37,183 nucleotides of DNA from NCBI RefSeq assembly GCF_016862175.1, contig NZ_BOML01000077.1, forward strand, positions 1-37,183. Direction: 5' to 3'. This DNA is from Paractinoplanes durhamensis (lineage in GTDB: Bacteria; Actinomycetota; Actinomycetes; Mycobacteriales; Micromonosporaceae). Of the stretch, positions 21,582 through 29,621 are shown piece by piece. The notes beneath the pieces are model-generated. The model had not been told where the DNA came from. It was given only the letters and a program-made list of their open reading frames with translations, and ran no database searches. A program made the translations under genes and the position numbers. The number at the start of each line of letters is the position of its first letter. Position 1 is the stretch's first letter.

Positions 21582-22094
21582 ATGTCGAACTTCTGGCTGG
21601 AGCCATGGGACGAGCGCGGGCGGGCCTTCGAGCGCCGGGCCAACACCGCCGAGATGCAGGCCTATCTCGGCGGCGTCGAGTCCGACGACACGCTGGCGGC
21701 GCGCCATCAGCGATACCTCGACCTGATCCGCGACGGGTCCGCCGCGATGTTCCTGATCCTGGTCCCCGACGAGCCCGACCCGGTCGGCTCGGTCGGCTAC
21801 TGGGCGAAGGAATGGCTCGGGCAGACCGTCTTCGAGCTGGGCTGGAAGGTGCTGCCCAGCGGTCAGGGCCGCGGTCTCGCGGCCGGCGCCACGGTCGAGG
21901 CGCTCGGCCGGGCCGCCGCCGAGAAACGACATCGCTGGGCGCACGCCTATCCGCGGGTCGACAACGCGGCCTCCAACGCGGTCTGCCGTAAGGCCGGCTT
22001 CGCGCTGCGCGACGAGGTGGATTTCGAGTACCCGAAGGGGAATCCCATCCGCTGCAACGACTGGCGTTTCGACCTGGAAGCCACCGGAAGCTGA
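21582..22094 (+). CDS. GNAT-family N-acetyltransferase
   Basis: A 170-residue acetyltransferase of the RimJ/RimL-like group. The acetyl-CoA-binding signature appears in LPSGQGRGLAAGATVEALGR (Q/RxxGxG/A), preceded by the strand TVFELGWKVL, and followed by HAYPRVDNAASNAVCRKAGF, the usual N-x-x-S-x-x-V-x-x-K-x-G-F pattern. The acceptor is unknown. ATG 21582 has GGGAG about 9 nt upstream and lies 32 bp after the PLP enzyme. It may share that transcript. Confidence 0.88.
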   Translation: MSNFWLEPWDERGRAFERRANTAEMQAYLGGVESDDTLAARHQRYLDLIRDGSAAMFLILVPDEPDPVGSVGYWAKEWLGQTVFELGWKVLPSGQGRGLAAGATVEALGRAAAEKRHRWAHAYPRVDNAASNAVCRKAGFALRDEVDFEYPKGNPIRCNDWRFDLEATGS

Positions 22095-22108
22095 GGCAGA
22101 CTGCATCC

Positions 22109-22882
22109 GTGACGGTCTATGCGGTGGGCCAGGGTGGTTATCGGGTTCGCTTCGACTGGGGCCCGGTCGGCGCGGATGTGGTGGCTCCGGGGGCCGCGTT
22201 CGTCGCGGTGGTCGACGTGCTGTCGTTCACCACGACCCTGACCGTGGCGGTCGAGCAAGGGCTGAGCGTCCTGCCCTACCGATGGCGCGACGACTCGGCC
22301 GTCGACGTGGCCCGGCGCCACGGCGCGATGCTCGCGGTGCTGCGCAACCAGACCGGGCCCGGCCAGATCACCCTGTCGCCGGAGAGCATCCTCAACGCGA
22401 ACCTGCGCGCCGACGGCATCGACCGCCTCGTCCTGCCGTCGCCGAACGGCTCGGCCATCTCGGCCCGGCTCGCCGACGCCGGGGTCACCGTGATCGGGGT
22501 GTCGCTGCGCAATGCGGCGGCCGCCGCGGCCTGGGTGCGGGAGCGGGCCGGCGACCGGCCGGTCGGGGTGGTGGCGGCCGGGGAGCGGTGGCCGGACGGT
22601 TCGCTGCGGCCCGCGGTGGAGGATCTGTGGGGGGCCGGGGCGTTCCTCGACGGGTTGACCAAGGGGGTGGGGGCGGAGGATTTCTCGCCCGAGGCGGGGA
22701 CGGCGTTGTGGGCGTACCGCGGCGTGTCGCCAGGCCTGCGCGACGCTCTGGGTGAGTCGGTCAGCGGCCGTGAGCTGCGGGCCTTCGGGTTCTCCGGCGA
22801 TGTGGCGGTGGCGTCGGCGGTGGGCGCGAGCGACGTGGTGCCGGTGCTGACGGATGGCTGGTTCGTCGATGGCGGTTCTTGA
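22109..22882 (+). CDS. ComB-like 2-phosphosulfolactate phosphatase family protein
   Basis: A 257-residue protein of the ComB family. Recognisable stretches are AFVAVVDVLSFTTTLTVAVE, LVLPSPNGSAISARLADAG and VVAAGERWPDGSLRPAVEDL, then WGAGAFLDGL. ComB proper removes phosphate from 2-phosphosulfolactate in coenzyme M synthesis, but many bacteria without that pathway carry relatives of unknown substrate, so a general acid phosphatase-like role is likelier. GTG 22109 is 14 bp after the acetyltransferase stop. There is no clear Shine-Dalgarno; CAGACT 6 nt upstream is a poor -10-like hexamer. Confidence 0.8.
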   Translation: MTVYAVGQGGYRVRFDWGPVGADVVAPGAAFVAVVDVLSFTTTLTVAVEQGLSVLPYRWRDDSAVDVARRHGAMLAVLRNQTGPGQITLSPESILNANLRADGIDRLVLPSPNGSAISARLADAGVTVIGVSLRNAAAAAAWVRERAGDRPVGVVAAGERWPDGSLRPAVEDLWGAGAFLDGLTKGVGAEDFSPEAGTALWAYRGVSPGLRDALGESVSGRELRAFGFSGDVAVASAVGASDVVPVLTDGWFVDGGS

Positions 22883-22933
22883 TCTGCGTCTGGCTTTTAC
22901 TGGCGGATCGTGCCGTCGCTGATGGTTTGACGG

Positions 22934-22959
22934 CGGAAAGTAGCAACTTCTTCTTTCCG
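22934..22959. promoter_or_regulatory. Inverted repeat upstream of the DHA2 exporter gene
   Basis: Arms CGGAAAG (22934-22940) and CTTTCCG (22953-22959) flank a 12-bp spacer that itself holds AAGT/ACTT symmetry. TTGACG at 22927-22932 could be a -35 but no good -10 is placed. It lies in the 136-bp gap before the exporter and could be a repressor site; no regulator gene adjoins it. Confidence 0.35.
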
Positions 22960-23018
22960 GCTGGGTGATCCGGCCTTTGGCAGCCGATCGTAGGGGGCGT
23001 CAAGAAAGGACAAACCCC

Positions 23019-24494
23019 ATGCGTAAATGGTGGCCGCTGGTGACCGTGTGTCTCGGCACCTTCATGCTGCTCATCGACGTGACCATCGTGAACGTGGCGC
23101 TGCCCCCGATGGCCACCGATCTGAGCACGTCGTTCAGTTCCCTGCAGTGGGTGGTCGACGGCTACGCCCTGTCCCTCGGGGTGCTGCTGCTCGGCGCGGG
23201 CGCGCTCAGCGACATGTACGGGCATCGCCGCTTCTACATCGGCGGCCTGATCCTCTTCGCCGCCGCCTCGCTGGCCTGCGGTCTGGCTGCCGACTCGGCC
23301 CTGCTGGTCACCGCCCGGGTGATCCAGGGTGCCGGCGCCGCGGCCATGTTCACCACCACGTTCGCCCTGCTCAACAGCTCCTACGCCGGCCGCGAGCGGG
23401 GCGTCGCCTACGGCGTGTGGGGTGGCGTCTCCGGCGCCGCCACCGCGATCGGCCCGATCCTGGGCGGCCTGCTCACCGAGGGCTTCAGCTGGCGCTGGAT
23501 CTTCCTGGTCAACCTGCCGATCTGCGTGGCCGCGGTGGTCATGTGCCTGACCGCGCTGCGCCCGGACGGCGCCCGCAAGCCCGGCAGCTTCGACCTGTGG
23601 GGCACGGTCACCTTCACGGTGGCGGCCGGCACCCTCACCTACGCGGTGATCCGCGCCAACGAGGAGGGCTGGGCGTCGATCAGGACCTGGGGCCTGCTGA
23701 TCGTCGCCGGCCTGGCGCTGGCCGCGTTCGCCCTGATCGAGCGGTTCGGCAAGAACCCGATGTTCGACCTGGCCCTGCTGCGCAACCGCTCGTTCAGCGG
23801 CATCCTCACGGCCGGCCTGCTGGTCAACTTCGCCGCGTTCGCGGCCTTCACCTACACGTCGATCTGGCTGCAGTCGGTGGTCGGGCTGTCGCCGCTGCAG
23901 GCCGGGCTCACCGGCCTGCCGGTCTCGATCTGCTCGGTGCTGGCCTCCGGCTTCGCCGGTGCCCGCCTGCACGGCCGGTCCCCGCGCCTGATCATCGGCG
24001 GCGGCATGCTGCTGATCGGCGTCGGCAGCCTGCTCAGCGGCTTCCTGATCGACGCCGACTCGAGCTGGCCGGCGCTGATGGCCGGGTACGCGGTGGTCGG
24101 CCTCGGCGTGGGCCTGGTGATGCCGGCGCTCGCGTCGTCGGCGATGGGCGCGGTCTCGCACGACCGGGGCGGCATGGCGGCCGGCTCGCTGACCACGGCC
24201 CGGCAGCTGGGCTACGCGATCGGCATCGCCATCCTGGGCACGGTCTTCGCCTCCCGGGCCGCCGACCAGCTCGGCAGCACGTCAGCCGCGCATGCGGTGG
24301 CCGGAGGTCAGGCGGCGCAGCTGGCCGGGGCCTTCCCGGAGCACGCGATCCGGGCCGCGGCGGCCGCCGGACTCGACGCGGGCTTCTACATCGGGGGAGC
24401 AGTGGGCCTGCTTGGCGCGCTCGCGGTCTTCATTCTGGTCCGCCCGACCGCCACGTCGGCGGTGACGGAGAAGCAGCCGGCCATGTCCCACTGA
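23019..24494 (+). CDS. DHA2-family MFS drug exporter (EmrB/QacA type)
   Basis: A 491-residue major facilitator with about 14 helices. Diagnostic motifs: LLIDVTIVNVALPPMATDLS in helix 1, LQWVVDGYALSLGVLLLGAG, the loop motif GALSDMYGHRRFYIGG, and motif C-like GPILGGLLTEGFSWRWIFLV (residues 147-166), which marks drug:H+ antiporters. ATG 23019 is preceded by AAAGGA about 10 nt upstream. It should pump an organic, often cationic, drug out in exchange for protons; the substrate is unknown. A strong terminator follows 4 bp after its stop. It offers an in-window template for the damaged exporter at 980-2340, whose equivalent motif is YALT-(F)GGLLLLGG. Confidence 0.93.
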   Translation: MRKWWPLVTVCLGTFMLLIDVTIVNVALPPMATDLSTSFSSLQWVVDGYALSLGVLLLGAGALSDMYGHRRFYIGGLILFAAASLACGLAADSALLVTARVIQGAGAAAMFTTTFALLNSSYAGRERGVAYGVWGGVSGAATAIGPILGGLLTEGFSWRWIFLVNLPICVAAVVMCLTALRPDGARKPGSFDLWGTVTFTVAAGTLTYAVIRANEEGWASIRTWGLLIVAGLALAAFALIERFGKNPMFDLALLRNRSFSGILTAGLLVNFAAFAAFTYTSIWLQSVVGLSPLQAGLTGLPVSICSVLASGFAGARLHGRSPRLIIGGGMLLIGVGSLLSGFLIDADSSWPALMAGYAVVGLGVGLVMPALASSAMGAVSHDRGGMAAGSLTTARQLGYAIGIAILGTVFASRAADQLGSTSAAHAVAGGQAAQLAGAFPEHAIRAAAAAGLDAGFYIGGAVGLLGALAVFILVRPTATSAVTEKQPAMSH

Positions 24495-24498
24495 AACG

Positions 24499-24532
24499 AC
24501 AGCCCGGGTCCACTGCGGACCCGGGCTGTTTC
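24499..24532 (+). terminator. Intrinsic terminator after the DHA2 exporter
   Basis: Perfect 13-bp arms ACAGCCCGGGTCC (24499-24511) and GGACCCGGGCTGT (24517-24529) with a 5-nt loop, then TTT. It begins five bases after the exporter stop and separates it from the phytase-like gene. Confidence 0.85.
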
Positions 24533-24556
24533 CATGTCCGGTTCACCGGCCGTTCC

Positions 24557-24562
24557 TACGTT
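24557..24562 (+). promoter_or_regulatory. -10 box for leaderless start of the phytase-like gene
   Basis: TACGTT lies 7 nt before ATG 24570; there is no Shine-Dalgarno. The upstream terminator implies a promoter here. Confidence 0.45.
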
Positions 24563-24569
24563 GACCGGT

Positions 24570-25760
24570 ATGAAGAAGATCTATGCGGTCGCGGGCGCGG
24601 CCGTGCTCACCCTTGCCCTCGGCGGCACGGCCGAGGCCGGCACCGCCGCGGCCGGCGGCCACGGCCGGGTCACCACCCCCACCCTGACCGGCTGGGCGTC
24701 CCTGCCGGCCGGCACGTTCGTGCTGGGCAGCGAGCCGTCCGGCGCCAAGATCACCGGAAACACCAACGGCTACTCGGTGCCGTTCGCCGACCAGCCGATC
24801 CAGGGCTTCTCCGGCATCGTGAAGAACCGGGACGGCTCGTTCGACGTCCTCTCCGACAACGGCTACGGCAACCAGGCCAACTCGGCCGACTTCCTGCTGC
24901 GCATCCAGCGCCTCACCCCGGCGTTCGCCACCAACACGGTCGACGTGGTCGGCGGCATCACCCTGAGCGACCCCGACGGCCGCGTCGGCTGGCCGCTGAC
25001 CCGCCCGGACCGCGTCCTGACCGGCGCCGACTTCGATGTGGAGTCGATCGTCCGGGCGGCCGACGGCACCTACTGGATCGGCGACGAGTTCGGCCCGTAC
25101 CTGCTGCACTTCGACCGGGCCGGCAAGCTGCTGGCCGCGCCGATCCCGCTGGACGGCGTGATCGCCCCGGAGACCGCGGCCCGCACCGGCGTCCCGGCCA
25201 CCACCAACAGCAGCAAGGGCTTCGAGGGCCTGGCCGCGACGCCGGACGGCCGGCACCTCTACGGCCTGCTGGAGGGCACGGTCAACGGGGACGTGGCCGG
25301 TCAGCTGCGGCTGAACGAGTTCGACCTGCGCACCCAGCAGTACACCGGCAAGCGCGCGATCTACCAGCTGGAGAGCCCGGCCAACGCGATCGGCGACGCG
25401 ATCGCCGTCGACGACAACCGCTTCCTGGTGATCGAGCGGGACGGCGGCCAGGGCGCCACCGCCCTGTTCAAGCGGATCTACCTGGCCGACAAGCGCGACC
25501 GGAACCGCGACGGCGTGCTGGACAAGACCCTGCTGGTCGACCTGATGAACATCGCCAACCCGCGCCGGCTGGGCGGCTTCGGGGAGACGTTCACCTTCCC
25601 GTTCCAGACCATCGAGGACGTGGTGATCCTCGGCGACAGCAGGATCGCCGTGCTGAACGACAACAATTTCCCGTTCTCCACCGGCCGCTCGGCCACCGCC
25701 GCCGACAACAACGAGTGGATCACCATCGAGCTGCCTCAGCCGCTGCTGGCGACCAGGTAG
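24570..25760 (+). CDS. Secreted esterase-like/phytase-like beta-propeller protein
   Basis: A 396-residue exported protein. Residues 1-22 are a Sec signal (MKKIYAVAGAAVLTLALGGT, then AEA at the probable cleavage point). The mature part matches the esterase-like activity of phytase (phytase-like) family: FSGIVKNRDGSFDVLSDNGY near residue 80, DVESIVRAADGTYWIGDEFG near 160, KGFEGLAATPDGRHLYGLLE, and RFLVIERDGG. Acidic residues in these loops are likely Ca or metal ligands. The family probably acts on phosphate or ester substrates outside the cell, but few members are tested. ATG 24570 is preferred over an in-frame ATG at 24534 because it starts the signal peptide. Its end overlaps the convergent diguanylate cyclase gene by 25 bp. 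Confidence 0.85.
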   Translation: MKKIYAVAGAAVLTLALGGTAEAGTAAAGGHGRVTTPTLTGWASLPAGTFVLGSEPSGAKITGNTNGYSVPFADQPIQGFSGIVKNRDGSFDVLSDNGYGNQANSADFLLRIQRLTPAFATNTVDVVGGITLSDPDGRVGWPLTRPDRVLTGADFDVESIVRAADGTYWIGDEFGPYLLHFDRAGKLLAAPIPLDGVIAPETAARTGVPATTNSSKGFEGLAATPDGRHLYGLLEGTVNGDVAGQLRLNEFDLRTQQYTGKRAIYQLESPANAIGDAIAVDDNRFLVIERDGGQGATALFKRIYLADKRDRNRDGVLDKTLLVDLMNIANPRRLGGFGETFTFPFQTIEDVVILGDSRIAVLNDNNFPFSTGRSATAADNNEWITIELPQPLLATR

Positions 25761-27274
25761 CGGTTCTTGCCGGCCGCCTTCGCGGCGTACATCGCGGCGT
25801 CGGCGTCGCGGATCAGGTCGTCCACGGTGAGGCCGGGGCGGTGGACCGCGACGCCGATGCTGGCCGAGACCGACGCGGAGACGCCGGCGACGTCGATCGG
25901 CCGCTGGACGTCGGTGATGATGCGCTCGGCGGCAGCCCGGGCCTCGGCCAGGCCGGCCAGCGATTCCAGGACGGCGGCGAACTCGTCGCCGCCGAACCGG
26001 GCCACCGTGTCCTCGCTGCGCAGGCCGGCCCGCAGGCGCTCGGCGACGGTGCGCAGCACCAGGTCACCGGCCTGGTGTCCGCGGGCGTCGTTGATCTGCT
26101 TGAAGCCGTCCAGGTCGATGAACAGGACGGCGACCGTGTCGTCGCCGTCCGCGCGGCCGTCGACGGCGTGCGTCAGCCGCTCGTAGAACAGCTGCCGGTT
26201 GGCCAGCCCGGTCAGCTGGTCGTGGAAGGCCATGTGGTGCAGCTGCGCCCGGTCCCGGCGCAACTCGGCGGTGGCCTGCTCCACCTGCCGGAAGGCCCGG
26301 TTCCGGCTGCCGGCCAGGACCCCGATGAGGACGGCGAGCATGAGTGTCAGCGCCATCCCGGCGGCCGCGGTGAGCTCGCTCATCCCACGGCCGGAGGAGC
26401 GCAGCAGGGCGGTGGTCGGCCAGATGGTGACCGACCAGGGGCGTTGCCCGACGACGATGTCGCGTTCGCGGGTCAGGGCGGTGTCGGTGACCCGGTGGCC
26501 GGGGTGCGCGGTGGCGATCACCTTGTCGGCTCCGGCCGGGTCGACCAGGCTGACCTGCACGGCGCTCTGCCCGCGGTCGAGCAGGGTCTGGGAGAGGAAA
26601 TCCTGGCCGCGCACGCCCATCACGAGCCAGCCGGTGAAGAGGTCCTGGTCGCCGGAGCGGACCGGCACCGCGAGGGCCACCGAGTTCTGCCGCAGCTGCG
26701 GTGCGAGGTGCCGATCGCGCAGCAGCTGGTAGGTGTTGCTGATGGCGAGCTGGTCGCTGCGCACGGCGAGGTCCATCGCCATGTTCGGCTGCGGGCTGGT
26801 CACCAGGTCGAGGCCGAGCACGGAGCCGCCGGAGTCGAAAGCCCGGTCGAACACGACGTAGCGGTGCCGCTCGTGGCCGGGCGCGGGGGTCAGCGTCAGG
26901 TCGGTGGAGCCCTGCGCACGCCAGTACCGCTGGAGCTCGCCGGTCTGGGCGGTGCTGGACGGCACCACGAACGTGATGCCGCTGGAGCCGGGCAGCCGGG
27001 CCGGGCCGAGCCCGCTGCTGGCCCGGATGAAGTCGGCCCGGCGCAGGTCGGACTGGGCGCCGACGGCCGCGGCCAGGTCGTTCATGGCCTCGCCGTAGCG
27101 GCTGACCCGGTCACCGATCGCCACCGTCACCTCGTCGGTGTAGCGGTCCATGATCTGGGCGAGGTGCCGGTTCTCGGCGCGCCGTTCCGCGCCGTAGATG
27201 ACGGCGGAGACCACCGAGCCGGCGAGCAGCACCCCGATCACGAGGGCCACGCCACTCCAGCGTCTGGCCTGCAC
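25736..27274 (-). CDS. Membrane diguanylate cyclase with CHASE-like sensor and GGDEF domain
   Basis: A 512-residue protein starting at GTG 27274, with AGAGG upstream. A transmembrane helix (VALVIGVLLAGSVVSAVIYG) leads to an extracytoplasmic region of about 280 residues resembling a CHASE domain (YVVFDRAFDSGGSVLGLDLV), a second helix (LTAAAGMALTLMLAVLIGVL), a short coiled coil and the catalytic domain: HDQLTGLANRQLFYERLTHA, VLFIDLDGFKQINDARGHQA and RFGGDEFAAVLE (GGDEF at residue 428). The inhibitory I-site RxxD is present as RSED, five residues before GGDEF. It should make cyclic di-GMP in response to an external signal, with feedback inhibition. No EAL domain is present. It converges on the phytase-like gene. 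Confidence 0.92.
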   Translation of the reverse strand: MQARRWSGVALVIGVLLAGSVVSAVIYGAERRAENRHLAQIMDRYTDEVTVAIGDRVSRYGEAMNDLAAAVGAQSDLRRADFIRASSGLGPARLPGSSGITFVVPSSTAQTGELQRYWRAQGSTDLTLTPAPGHERHRYVVFDRAFDSGGSVLGLDLVTSPQPNMAMDLAVRSDQLAISNTYQLLRDRHLAPQLRQNSVALAVPVRSGDQDLFTGWLVMGVRGQDFLSQTLLDRGQSAVQVSLVDPAGADKVIATAHPGHRVTDTALTRERDIVVGQRPWSVTIWPTTALLRSSGRGMSELTAAAGMALTLMLAVLIGVLAGSRNRAFRQVEQATAELRRDRAQLHHMAFHDQLTGLANRQLFYERLTHAVDGRADGDDTVAVLFIDLDGFKQINDARGHQAGDLVLRTVAERLRAGLRSEDTVARFGGDEFAAVLESLAGLAEARAAAERIITDVQRPIDVAGVSASVSASIGVAVHRPGLTVDDLIRDADAAMYAAKAAGKNRYLVASSG

Positions 27275-27306
27275 ACCTACCTCTTCGGCAGCCGCGCCTG
27301 ATCAAT

Positions 27307-27312
27307 TAGCGT
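27307..27312 (+). promoter_or_regulatory. -10 box for leaderless start of the second RidA gene
   Basis: TAGCGT lies 7 nt before GTG 27320, with no Shine-Dalgarno at useful spacing. Confidence 0.45.
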
Positions 27313-27319
27313 CCCAGGT

Positions 27320-27703
27320 GTGACGGAGCGACGCGTGATTCTCAGTGGTTCGGCGTTCGAGGAACAGATCGGCTACGCCCGGGCGGTGGTCGACGGGGAC
27401 GACGTGCACGTCTCCGGGACGACCGGCTTCGACTACCGGGCGATGACCATCGCCGAGGACGTCGTCGAGCAGGCCGAGCAGACCATTCGCAACATCGAGG
27501 CGGCCCTGGCCGAGGCCGGCTGCACCCTCGCCGACGTGGTCCGGGTCCGCTACCTGCTGCCCGAGCGGGACGACTTCGAGCCCTGCTGGCCGGTCCTGCG
27601 CCGCGCCTTCGGCGCGATCCGGCCCGCCGCGACGATGATGGTCTGCGGTCTGGCGGACGCCCGGATGAAGATCGAAATTGAGGTGTACGCCCGGCGGCAC
27701 TAA
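27320..27703 (+). CDS. RidA-family protein
   Basis: A 127-residue RidA-family protein (VILSGSAFEEQIGYARAVVD, GDDVHVSGTTGFDYRAM, ending IRPAATMMVCGLADARMKIE). The Rid fold is clear, but the C-terminal residues differ from archetypal RidA: PAATMMVCGLADARMKIEIE has Ala-Thr where RidA has the catalytic Arg-Thr/Ala, which points to one of the Rid1-7 subfamilies that may not have imine hydrolase activity. GTG 27320 is used. It is distinct from the RidA at 11367-11744. It lies tail-to-tail with the Lrp/AsnC regulator, overlapping by 4 bp at the stops. Confidence 0.87.
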   Translation: MTERRVILSGSAFEEQIGYARAVVDGDDVHVSGTTGFDYRAMTIAEDVVEQAEQTIRNIEAALAEAGCTLADVVRVRYLLPERDDFEPCWPVLRRAFGAIRPAATMMVCGLADARMKIEIEVYARRH

Positions 27704-28707
27704 GACGGCTCGCGGATCAGGCCGTTCTCCACCAGCGAGTGCGAGTGCTTGAGCCGGACCATCTGCGGGACGATCTCGACCCGCTGGATGCTGTCGATCT
27801 CCGCCACCTTGGTGGTCAGGTATTGATACAGCGCCTCGGCGTCGGTGGCCAGCGCCGACGCCATCAGGTTGGCGCTGCCGGTGACCGCCCCGACGAAGGC
27901 CAGCTGCGGATGGTCGGCCAGCCGGGCGCCGGTCGACGCGAGATGGGCCGGCGCCACCGTGAACCACAGGTTGGCCACCGCGTGCATGCCCACCGCCATC
28001 GTGGCCACATCGACGTGGAAGTAGATGGCCCCGGCCGCGGCCAGCTCGTTCACCCGGTGGGCCGCCTGCCGCTGGCTCCAGCCGGTGGCCGCCGCGACCG
28101 CCGCCCAGCTCGACCGGCCGTCCCGGCTGAGCGCGTCCATCAGCGGTCGGTCGGCCGGCTCGAACCGGGTCGCCCCGGTCGGGTTCGGGGCCTGCGCGGG
28201 CGCGCCCTCCAGCAGGAACTCGCGGTGCTCCGGGGTCAGGTCGTGGTCGGGGGCGACCCAGTCGGCCTCGCCGCGGCCGGCGAAGCGGTGCAGCATCTGG
28301 TGCGCGCTGAAGGCCAGCACGCTGGACGCCCGCGGCAGGTGGTGCAGCAGGCCGGACTGCGGATCGTCGACCTCGGCCTGGCAGGTGACCTCGGCACCGC
28401 CGGCCCCGATGCTCACCCACGACGTGTCACCCCGCTGGGCGAGGGCGTTGGCGAGGGCCATGGCGGTGCCGGGGCGGCAGCCGATGCGCAGCGTCCAGTA
28501 GGTGGCGCCGGTGCGGTGGGTCGCCTCCGGCCGGGCGACGATCCGGACGAATCTTTCGGTGCGCATCCGCTGGAAACGGCGGGCGACCGTCTGCTCGGAG
28601 ACACCCAGCACGATGGCGATGCGGGCGAACGGCGCACGCGGGGCGATCTGCAGGGTGTGGAGGATTCGCTTGTCCAGAGCGTCGAGCATGCTGGATTCGG
28701 CCGCCAT
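27700..28707 (-). CDS. Lrp/AsnC-family regulator with two modules
   Basis: A 335-residue regulator made of two AsnC-like halves. First half: ALDKRILHTLQIAPRAPFAR, IAIVLGVSEQTVARRFQRMR is the helix-turn-helix, followed by a partial ligand domain. Second half from about residue 175: ADRPLMDALSRDGRSSWAAV, AAATGWSQRQAAHRVNELAA and a C-terminal RAM-like domain (LAFVGAVTGSANLMASALAT). Double AsnC proteins are common in actinomycetes. Ligands are usually amino acids or related compounds; the convergent RidA is not obviously in its regulon. ATG 28707 is preceded by TAGAAT at 6 nt spacing, so the message is probably leaderless; ATG 28689 is an alternative. Confidence 0.88.
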   Translation of the reverse strand: MAAESSMLDALDKRILHTLQIAPRAPFARIAIVLGVSEQTVARRFQRMRTERFVRIVARPEATHRTGATYWTLRIGCRPGTAMALANALAQRGDTSWVSIGAGGAEVTCQAEVDDPQSGLLHHLPRASSVLAFSAHQMLHRFAGRGEADWVAPDHDLTPEHREFLLEGAPAQAPNPTGATRFEPADRPLMDALSRDGRSSWAAVAAATGWSQRQAAHRVNELAAAGAIYFHVDVATMAVGMHAVANLWFTVAPAHLASTGARLADHPQLAFVGAVTGSANLMASALATDAEALYQYLTTKVAEIDSIQRVEIVPQMVRLKHSHSLVENGLIREPS

Positions 28708-28713
28708 CAGGCC

Positions 28714-28719
28714 ATTCTA
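28714..28719 (-). promoter_or_regulatory. -10 box for leaderless start of the Lrp/AsnC gene
   Basis: TAGAAT on the minus strand lies 6 nt before ATG 28707; it matches the consensus at five of six positions. No Shine-Dalgarno is present. Confidence 0.5.
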
Positions 28720-28830
28720 GGGCGGCATCACCCGGGACGGTGGGTCGCTGAGGCGGGGGATGGGATCGAATGATCTGTACCTCTAGCGTCAGGAACCCGG
28801 ACCAAAAGCCCCGAAACCGGAGCCGCCCCT

Positions 28831-29538
28831 ATGTCCGTGTTCCGCGCCTCCAACAACGTCAACAAGGTTCCGGGCCCGACTCCGGGACCGCGAGAGCCGT
28901 ACCCCATCAATCGGCAGCGGGAGGAACCCGGGCCGGACGGCCCCACCGAGCCGATCGAGAACCGCGCCGCCCGGCGCCGTGACCGGCTCGCCTGGCTCGG
29001 CATGCTGATCGCCGTCTTCGCCCTGATCACCTCGTCGGTGGCGGCGCTGGCGTCGTGGCAGGCGATGAAGGTGGCCCGGATGGTCGCCATGGCCAAGGCG
29101 CCGGTCAGCCACGCCGAGCAGGAGAGCCGGACCACCGGCTTCGCCGTCACCTACGCCCAGGAACCGCTGCGGGTGCAGGTCGGCTGCGCCGCGGTGCTCT
29201 TCGTCGACCTGGACGAGCCGCGCTCCAACGCCGACGAGAAGGTGAGTGACCTGCGCTACGACAGCCGGTGCGGCACCGACACGCCGCGCCTGACGCTCGG
29301 ACCGGGCGCCGCCGCCGGCGCTCAGGTCAAGGATGCCGACCTGGACGCGGCCGGCTGCGAGCGGGCCATCCGCAACAGCCCGATCGGCCCGGGCGGGAGC
29401 GTCGAGGTGCGCAAGGGCGCCGTGCTGTGTGTGCTGACCGCCGGCAATCCGGCCTCGATGGCCCTGGTGGAGGTGACCGACGTGGGGCGGACCGGCACCG
29501 CCGACATGCGGGCCACCTCCTGGAAAGTCGCGGGCTGA
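28831..29538 (+). CDS. Single-pass membrane protein of unknown function
   Basis: A 235-residue protein with a Pro/Glu-rich cytoplasmic head (residues 1-50), one transmembrane helix (about 54-75, LGMLIAVFALITSSVAALAS) preceded by RRRDR, and an outer domain of about 155 residues. Positive charges before the helix suggest the C-terminus is outside. Four cysteines (119, 147, 176, 200) could form two disulfides. I do not recognise a family. ATG 28831 has GGAG about 9 nt upstream; TAGCGT at 28784-28789 is a possible -10 giving a leader of roughly 35 nt. A strong hairpin follows the gene before aspS. Confidence 0.7.
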   Translation: MSVFRASNNVNKVPGPTPGPREPYPINRQREEPGPDGPTEPIENRAARRRDRLAWLGMLIAVFALITSSVAALASWQAMKVARMVAMAKAPVSHAEQESRTTGFAVTYAQEPLRVQVGCAAVLFVDLDEPRSNADEKVSDLRYDSRCGTDTPRLTLGPGAAAGAQVKDADLDAAGCERAIRNSPIGPGGSVEVRKGAVLCVLTAGNPASMALVEVTDVGRTGTADMRATSWKVAG

Positions 29539-29551
29539 CGGCGGTCGTGCG

Positions 29552-29582
29552 GTGCGCTCCTGACAGAATGTCGGGAGCGCAC
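29552..29582 (+). terminator. Hairpin between the membrane protein gene and aspS (terminator or aspS leader)
   Basis: Arms GTGCGCTCCTGACA (29552-29565) and TGTCGGGAGCGCAC (29569-29582) pair at 14 positions with one G-U wobble and a 3-nt loop. The following TGCGTTGTATTG is only moderately T-rich. It ends 39 nt before the aspS start, so it may terminate the upstream gene or belong to the aspS leader. Confidence 0.65.
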
Positions 29583-29621
29583 TGCGTTGTATTGAAAGCA
29601 TCGGTGAGGAGTCGAGTTCCC

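Noticed and set aside
23027..27301. Plus-strand open frame of about 1424 codons across exporter, phytase-like and cyclase genes.
   Set aside because: Arg/Pro/Gly-rich shadow frame without domains, out of frame with three well-supported genes.
29540..29621. T-box or tRNA-like leader before aspS.
   Set aside because: The region is too short and lacks the T-box consensus and specifier stem; only a simple hairpin is present.
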